A stretch of 64,000 nucleotides of DNA from assembly GCA_027886175.1 (NCBI GenBank), contig JAJNNQ010000127.1, positions 1 through 64,000 on the forward strand. Direction: 5' to 3'. Made by a program: the position numbers and the translations under genes. Positions 59,859 to 64,000 of the stretch are shown in pieces. The notes under the pieces are model-generated. The model saw nothing but the letters and a program-made list of their open reading frames with translations. It searched no databases and was not told where the DNA came from. Numbering within the stretch: the stretch's first letter is position 1; the number at the start of each line of letters is the position of its first letter. This DNA is from Phylloscopus collybita. Taxonomy: Eukaryota; Chordata; Aves; Passeriformes; Phylloscopidae.

Positions 59859-61016
59859 CTGATGTCCGTTTCTAGGAGGCTATTGTCACTACAAGGGTAG
59901 ACAAACTTCTGTCTGGTGGTTGATTGCATCGTTGAGATATCCTCATTTTTATGGAATTTCATCAGGTAGAAGCCCATTGGCAGGTAGACAGCATTAGAGA
60001 GGAACGGTGGCCCTTTTCCATGGGAAAACAAAGTCTCCAACCCAGGCTCCTGATGTCAGTTTTTAGTAGGCCTTTGGCATTAAAAGGGCAGACAAACTTC
60101 CATCTGGTGAGAAATTTTGTTTAGGGAGATATCCTCATTTGTATGTAATTTCAGTAGTCATAAGCCCAGTGGCAAGGAGACAGCATTAAACACCAAGGTG
60201 CCCCTTTTCCATGGGAAACCAAAGCGTCCTCTCCAGAATCCTGATGTCAGTGTGTAGGAGGCCATTGGCATTACAAGGGCAGACAAACTTTCATCTGGTG
60301 GTAGACTCTATCTGGGAGATATCCTCATTTGTATGGGATTTTACAAGGCATAATCCCAGTGGCAGGCAGACACCATTAGACACGAAAGGTGGCCCATTTC
60401 CATGGGAAACCCAAATCTCCGCGCTCATTGCTGATGTCACTTTGTAGGAGGCCTTTTCCAACATACAGGCAGAAAAACTTCCATCTGGTGGTAGATTGCA
60501 CCTGGGAGTTATCCACATATCTATGGAATTTTATTGGAATTTTATTACGAAGATCCCCAGTGGCAGGCAGACAGCATTAGACACGAACGGTGGCCCATTT
60601 TTATAGGGAAACCAAAGTCTCCACCCCACATTCCTGATGTCCGTTACTAGGAGGCCTTTGGCACTACAAGGGCAGACAAACTTCCACCTGGTGGTATATT
60701 GCTCCTGGGAGATATCCTCATTTGTATGGACCTTCAGCAGTCATAACCACAGTGCCAGGCAGACCGCATTAGACAGGAACGGTGGTCCTTTTCCTAGGGA
60801 AGCCAAAGTCGCCACACCACGTTCCCGATGTCAGGTTTTAGTAGGCCATTGACCGTACAAGGGCAGAGAAACTTCCGTCTGGTGGTTGATTGCATCGGGA
60901 AGATATCCTCATTTGTATGGAATTTCAGCAGATAGAAGCCCAGTGGCAGGCAGACAGCATTAGACACGAACGGTGGCCCTTTTCCATGGGAAAACAAAGT
61001 CTCCAACCCAGGCTCC
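59859..61016 (+). repeat. Related sat2 sub-blocks with 4- and 5-monomer spacing
   Basis: The monomers at 59467-59858 resemble those at 60241-60633, an offset of about 774 bp or four monomers; shared signs include ttgctgatgtcactttgtag and ttttccaa. The monomer ending at 60050 resembles the one ending at 61016, an offset of 966 bp or five monomers; both have ggttgattgcatcg and ctccaacccaggctcctgat. The shift from four to five monomers points to insertion of one monomer. Confidence 0.65.
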
Positions 61017-61419
61017 TGATGTCAGTTTGTAGTAGGCCTTTGGCACTACAAGGGCAGACAAACTTCCATCTAGTGGTGGATCGCACCTCGTAGATGTCCT
61101 GATTTGTATGGAATTTTAGTGGTATTTTAGTACTCAGAAGCCCAGTTGCAGACAGAGAGAATTAAACACGAACAGTGGGCCTTTTCCATAGGAAACCAAA
61201 GTCTCCAGGCCAGGTTCCGAATGTCAGTATAAAGGAGGCCTTTGGCACTGCAAGAGCAGACAAACTTCCATCTGGTGGTAGATTGCACCTGGGAGATATC
61301 CTGATTTGTATAGAATTTTAGTGGAATTATAGTACTCAGAATCCCAGTTGCAGACCGACTGCATTAAAAATGAACGGTGGACCTTTTCCGTAGGAAACCA
61401 ATGTCTCCAGGCCAGGTTC
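61016..61419 (+). repeat. Pair of near-identical adjacent long sat2 monomers
   Basis: Two consecutive 202-bp monomers (61016-61217 and 61218-61419) share otherwise rare features: tttagtactcaga, cccagttgcaga, ctccaggccagg, ccgaatgtcagt and ggcactgcaagagcag. They resemble each other much more than either resembles other monomers, so they represent a recent one-monomer duplication. Confidence 0.82.
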
Positions 61420-61610
61420 CGAATGTCAGTTTGAAGGAGGCCTTTGGCACTGCAAGAGCAGACAAACTTCCATCTGGTGGCATATTGCATCTGGGAGATA
61501 TCCTCATTTGTATGGAACTTCAGCAGTCATAACCACATTGCCAGGCAGACAGCATTAGACAGGAACGGTGGTCCTTTTCCATGGAAAGACAAATTATCCA
61601 TCCTATGTTC

Positions 61611-62968
61611 CTGATGTCAGTTTGAAGGAGGTCTTTGGCAATACAAGGGCAGAGAAACTTCCATCTGGTGTTTGATTGCACCCGGGAGATATTCGCATTT
61701 GCATGGAATTTTAGTGGAATTTTAGTAGGCAGAATCCCAGCGGCAGGCAGAAAAAATTAGACATGAATAGTGGCCCATTTCCATGGGAAACCAAAGTCTC
61801 CACCCCAGGTTCCTGATGTCATTTTCTAGGAGGCCTCTGGCACTACAAGACGAGACAAACTTCCAACTGGTGGCATATTGCATCTGGGAGATATCCTCAT
61901 TTGTATGTAATTTTAGTAGGCATAAGCCCAGTGGCAGGCAGACAGCATTAGACAGGAACCGTGGCCCTTTGCCATGGGAAACCAAAGTCTCTGCCCCAGC
62001 TTCTTGATGTCAATTTGTAGGAAGCCTTTTGCTCTACAGGGGCAGACAAACTTCCATTTGGTGGTAGATTGCACGTGAGAGACATCTTCAATGGTATGGA
62101 ATTTTATTGTAATTTTAATAGGCAGAATCCTAGTGGCAGGCAAACATCATTAGACACGAACGCTGTCGCATTTCCATGGGAAACCAAAGTCTCCACTCCA
62201 GGTTCCTGATGTCAGTATGTAGGAGGCCTTTGGCACTACAAGGGCAGACAAAGTTCCGTCTGGTGGTTGATTGCATTGAGGAGATATCCTCATTTGTATG
62301 GAATTTCAGCAGGCAGAAGATCAGTGGCAGGCAGACAGCATAGGACACGAACGGTGGACCTTTTTCATGGGAAACCGATGTCTCCACCCCGCGTTCCTGA
62401 TGTCAGTTTTTAGGAGGCCTTTGGCACTACAAGGGCAAACAAACTTCGAACTGGTGGTAGATTCCATCTGGGAGATAGCCTCATTTGTGAGGAATTTCAG
62501 CAGGCGTAACCCAGTGGCAGGCAGACAGCATTAGACAGGAACGGTACCCCTTTTCCATTGGAAACAATGTCTCCATCCCACGTTCCTGATGTCAGTTTGT
62601 AGGAGGCATTTGGCACTATAAGGGCAGACTAATTTCCGACTGGTTGTAGATTCCATCTGGGAGATATCCTCATTTGTATGGAATTTCACTAGGCATAATC
62701 CCAGTGGCAGGCACATTGCATTAGACACAAACCGTGGTCCTTTCCCATGGGAAACCAAAGTCTCCACCCCTGGTTCCTGATGTCAGTTTTTTAGGAGGCC
62801 TTTGCCACTACAAGGGCAGACAATCTTCCATCTGGTGGTAAATTGCATCTGGGAGATATCCTCACTTGTATGGAATTTTAGGAGGCATACGCCCAGTGGC
62901 AGGCACACAGCATTAGGCATGAACAGTGGCTCTTTTTCATGGGAAACCAAATTATCCATCCTACGTTT
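61611..62968 (+). repeat. sat2 higher-order repeat of seven monomers, about 1,358 bp
   Basis: The monomer boundary at 61611 has the rare aaattatccatccta just upstream, and ggcaatacaagggcagag and gacatgaatagtggccc follow. The same combination recurs at 62969. The next monomers also match: 61813 with 63171 (ccaactggtggcatattg) and 62004 with 63361 (caatttgtagga, then ctctacaggggcag). The offsets are 1,358, 1,358 and 1,357 bp. After 63361 the second copy continues like the monomer at 62206, so one monomer has been lost there. Confidence 0.75.
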
Positions 62969-64000
62969 CAGATGTCATTTTATAGGAGACCTTTGGCAAT
63001 ACAAGGGCAGAGAAACTTCAAACCGGGGGTAGATTGCACCTGCGAGATATTCTCATTTCTATAGAATTTTAGAGGAATTTTAGTACGCAGAATCCCAGTG
63101 GCAGGCAGACAGAATTAGACATGAATAGTGGCCCTTTTCCAGGGGAAACCAAAGTCTCCAGGCCAGGTTCCTGATGTCTGTTTTTAGGAGGCCTTTTGCA
63201 CTACAAGAACAGACAAACTTCCAACTGGTGGCATATTGAATCTGGGAGATATCCTCATTTGTATGTAATTTCTGTAGCCACAACCCAGTGGCGGGCAGAC
63301 AGCATTAGACACGAACGTTGGCCCTTTTCCATGGGAAACCAAAGTCTCCACTCCAGGCTCCTCATGTCAATTTGTAGGAGCCCTTTGGCTCTACAGGGGC
63401 AGACAAACTTCCGTCAGGTGGTTGATTACATCGGAGAGATTTCCAAATTTTTTTTGGAATTTCAGCAGGCAGAAGCTCATTGGCAGGCAGACAGCATTAG
63501 ACATGAACGCCGGTCCTTTTCTATGGGAAATCAAAGTCTCCATCCATGGTTCCTGATGTCAGTTTTTAGGAGGGCTATGGTACAACAAGGGCAGAGAATC
63601 TTCCATCTGGTTGTAGATTGCACCTGGGATATATCCTTATTTCTATGGAATTTTAGTGGAATATTAATAGGAAGAAACCAAGTGGCAGGCAGACAGCATT
63701 AGACACGAACGGTGGCCCATTTCCATGGGAAACCAAAGTCTCCACCCCACGTTCCTGATGTCAGTTTGTAAGAGGTGTTTGGAACTACAAGGGCAGAAAA
63801 ACTTCCATCTGGTGGTAGATTGCACCTGGGAGATATCCTCATTTCCATGGAATATTAGTGCAATTTTAGTAGGAAGAAGCCCAGTGGCAGGCACATAGGA
63901 TTAGACACAAACGGTGGCCCATTTCCATGCGAAAAGAAAGTCTTCACCCCACTTTCCTGGTGTCAGTTTTTAGGAGGCCTTTGGCACTACAAGGGCAGAG

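Larger units (their letters stand above)
59347..64000 (+). repeat. sat2 tandem array, monomers of about 191 and 202 bp
   Basis: The landmark ctgatgtca (or a variant) stands at 59467, 59658, 59859, 60050, 60241, 60431, 60634, 60825, 61016, 61218, 61420, 61611, 61813, 62004, 62206, 62397, 62586, 62777, 62969, 63171, 63361, 63553, 63755 and 63957. Of 23 intervals, 14 are 189-192 bp and 9 are 201-203 bp. Monomers share blocks such as aggcctttggcactac, gagatatcctcatttg, ggcaggcagacagcatta and catgggaaacc, but diverge clearly from one another. The array runs off the right edge. Short reading frames here are scattered and unrelated to any gene I know. The length matches my recollection of a 191-bp bird centromere satellite, which is not verified. 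Confidence 0.95.

Noticed and set aside
59480..63894. Open frames of 63-168 codons in sat2
   Set aside because: They start and stop at different places in different monomers, depend on the 191/202-bp length differences and show no conserved product.

Overview
The window is satellite DNA from end to end. I see no protein-coding gene, RNA gene, transposon or CRISPR array that I can support. Two unrelated tandem-repeat families fill it. The first, here called sat1, has a 499-bp unit, is CpG-rich and is very uniform. The second, here called sat2, has a 191/202-bp unit, is more AT-rich and is visibly more diverged. This organisation is that of a eukaryotic centromeric, pericentromeric or otherwise heterochromatic block. 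A bird is my best guess, because a 191-bp satellite is, as I recall, the candidate centromere repeat of zebra finch. That match is on length only; I could not compare sequences.

Layout. Positions 1 to about 52,809 hold roughly 106 sat1 units in one orientation; the array runs in from beyond the left edge. At 52,807-52,809 the array flips. About 13 further units (52,807 to about 59,346) lie in the opposite orientation, so the two arms form a very large inverted repeat with about 226 bp of unpaired unit between them. At about 59,346 sat1 stops abruptly and joins sat2 with no intervening unique DNA. Sat2 fills the remaining 4.65 kb and runs off the right edge.

Fine structure. Sat1 units differ at a small set of recurring sites, so individual units can be recognised and copied blocks traced. 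I find a 7-unit higher-order block (3,492 bp), a 4-unit block (1,996 bp, in both orientations), an 8-unit block (3,992 bp) and a looser superstructure of about 18-19 units (about 9.0-9.5 kb). Except for one 1-bp length variant (498-bp units, 11 copies), unit length never changes. Sat2 has short and long monomers that differ by an 11-bp tandem duplication, and it carries its own 7-monomer, about 1,358-bp, higher-order repeat. Each sat1 unit contains three short dyads and a block with 18 CpGs in 150 bp.

Several frames are open in every sat1 unit, giving many apparent reading frames of 64-163 codons and, where 498-bp units occur, up to 495 codons. I regard these as by-products of the repeat and not as genes. 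The points of most interest are the inversion breakpoint, the sat1/sat2 boundary and the layered duplication history.
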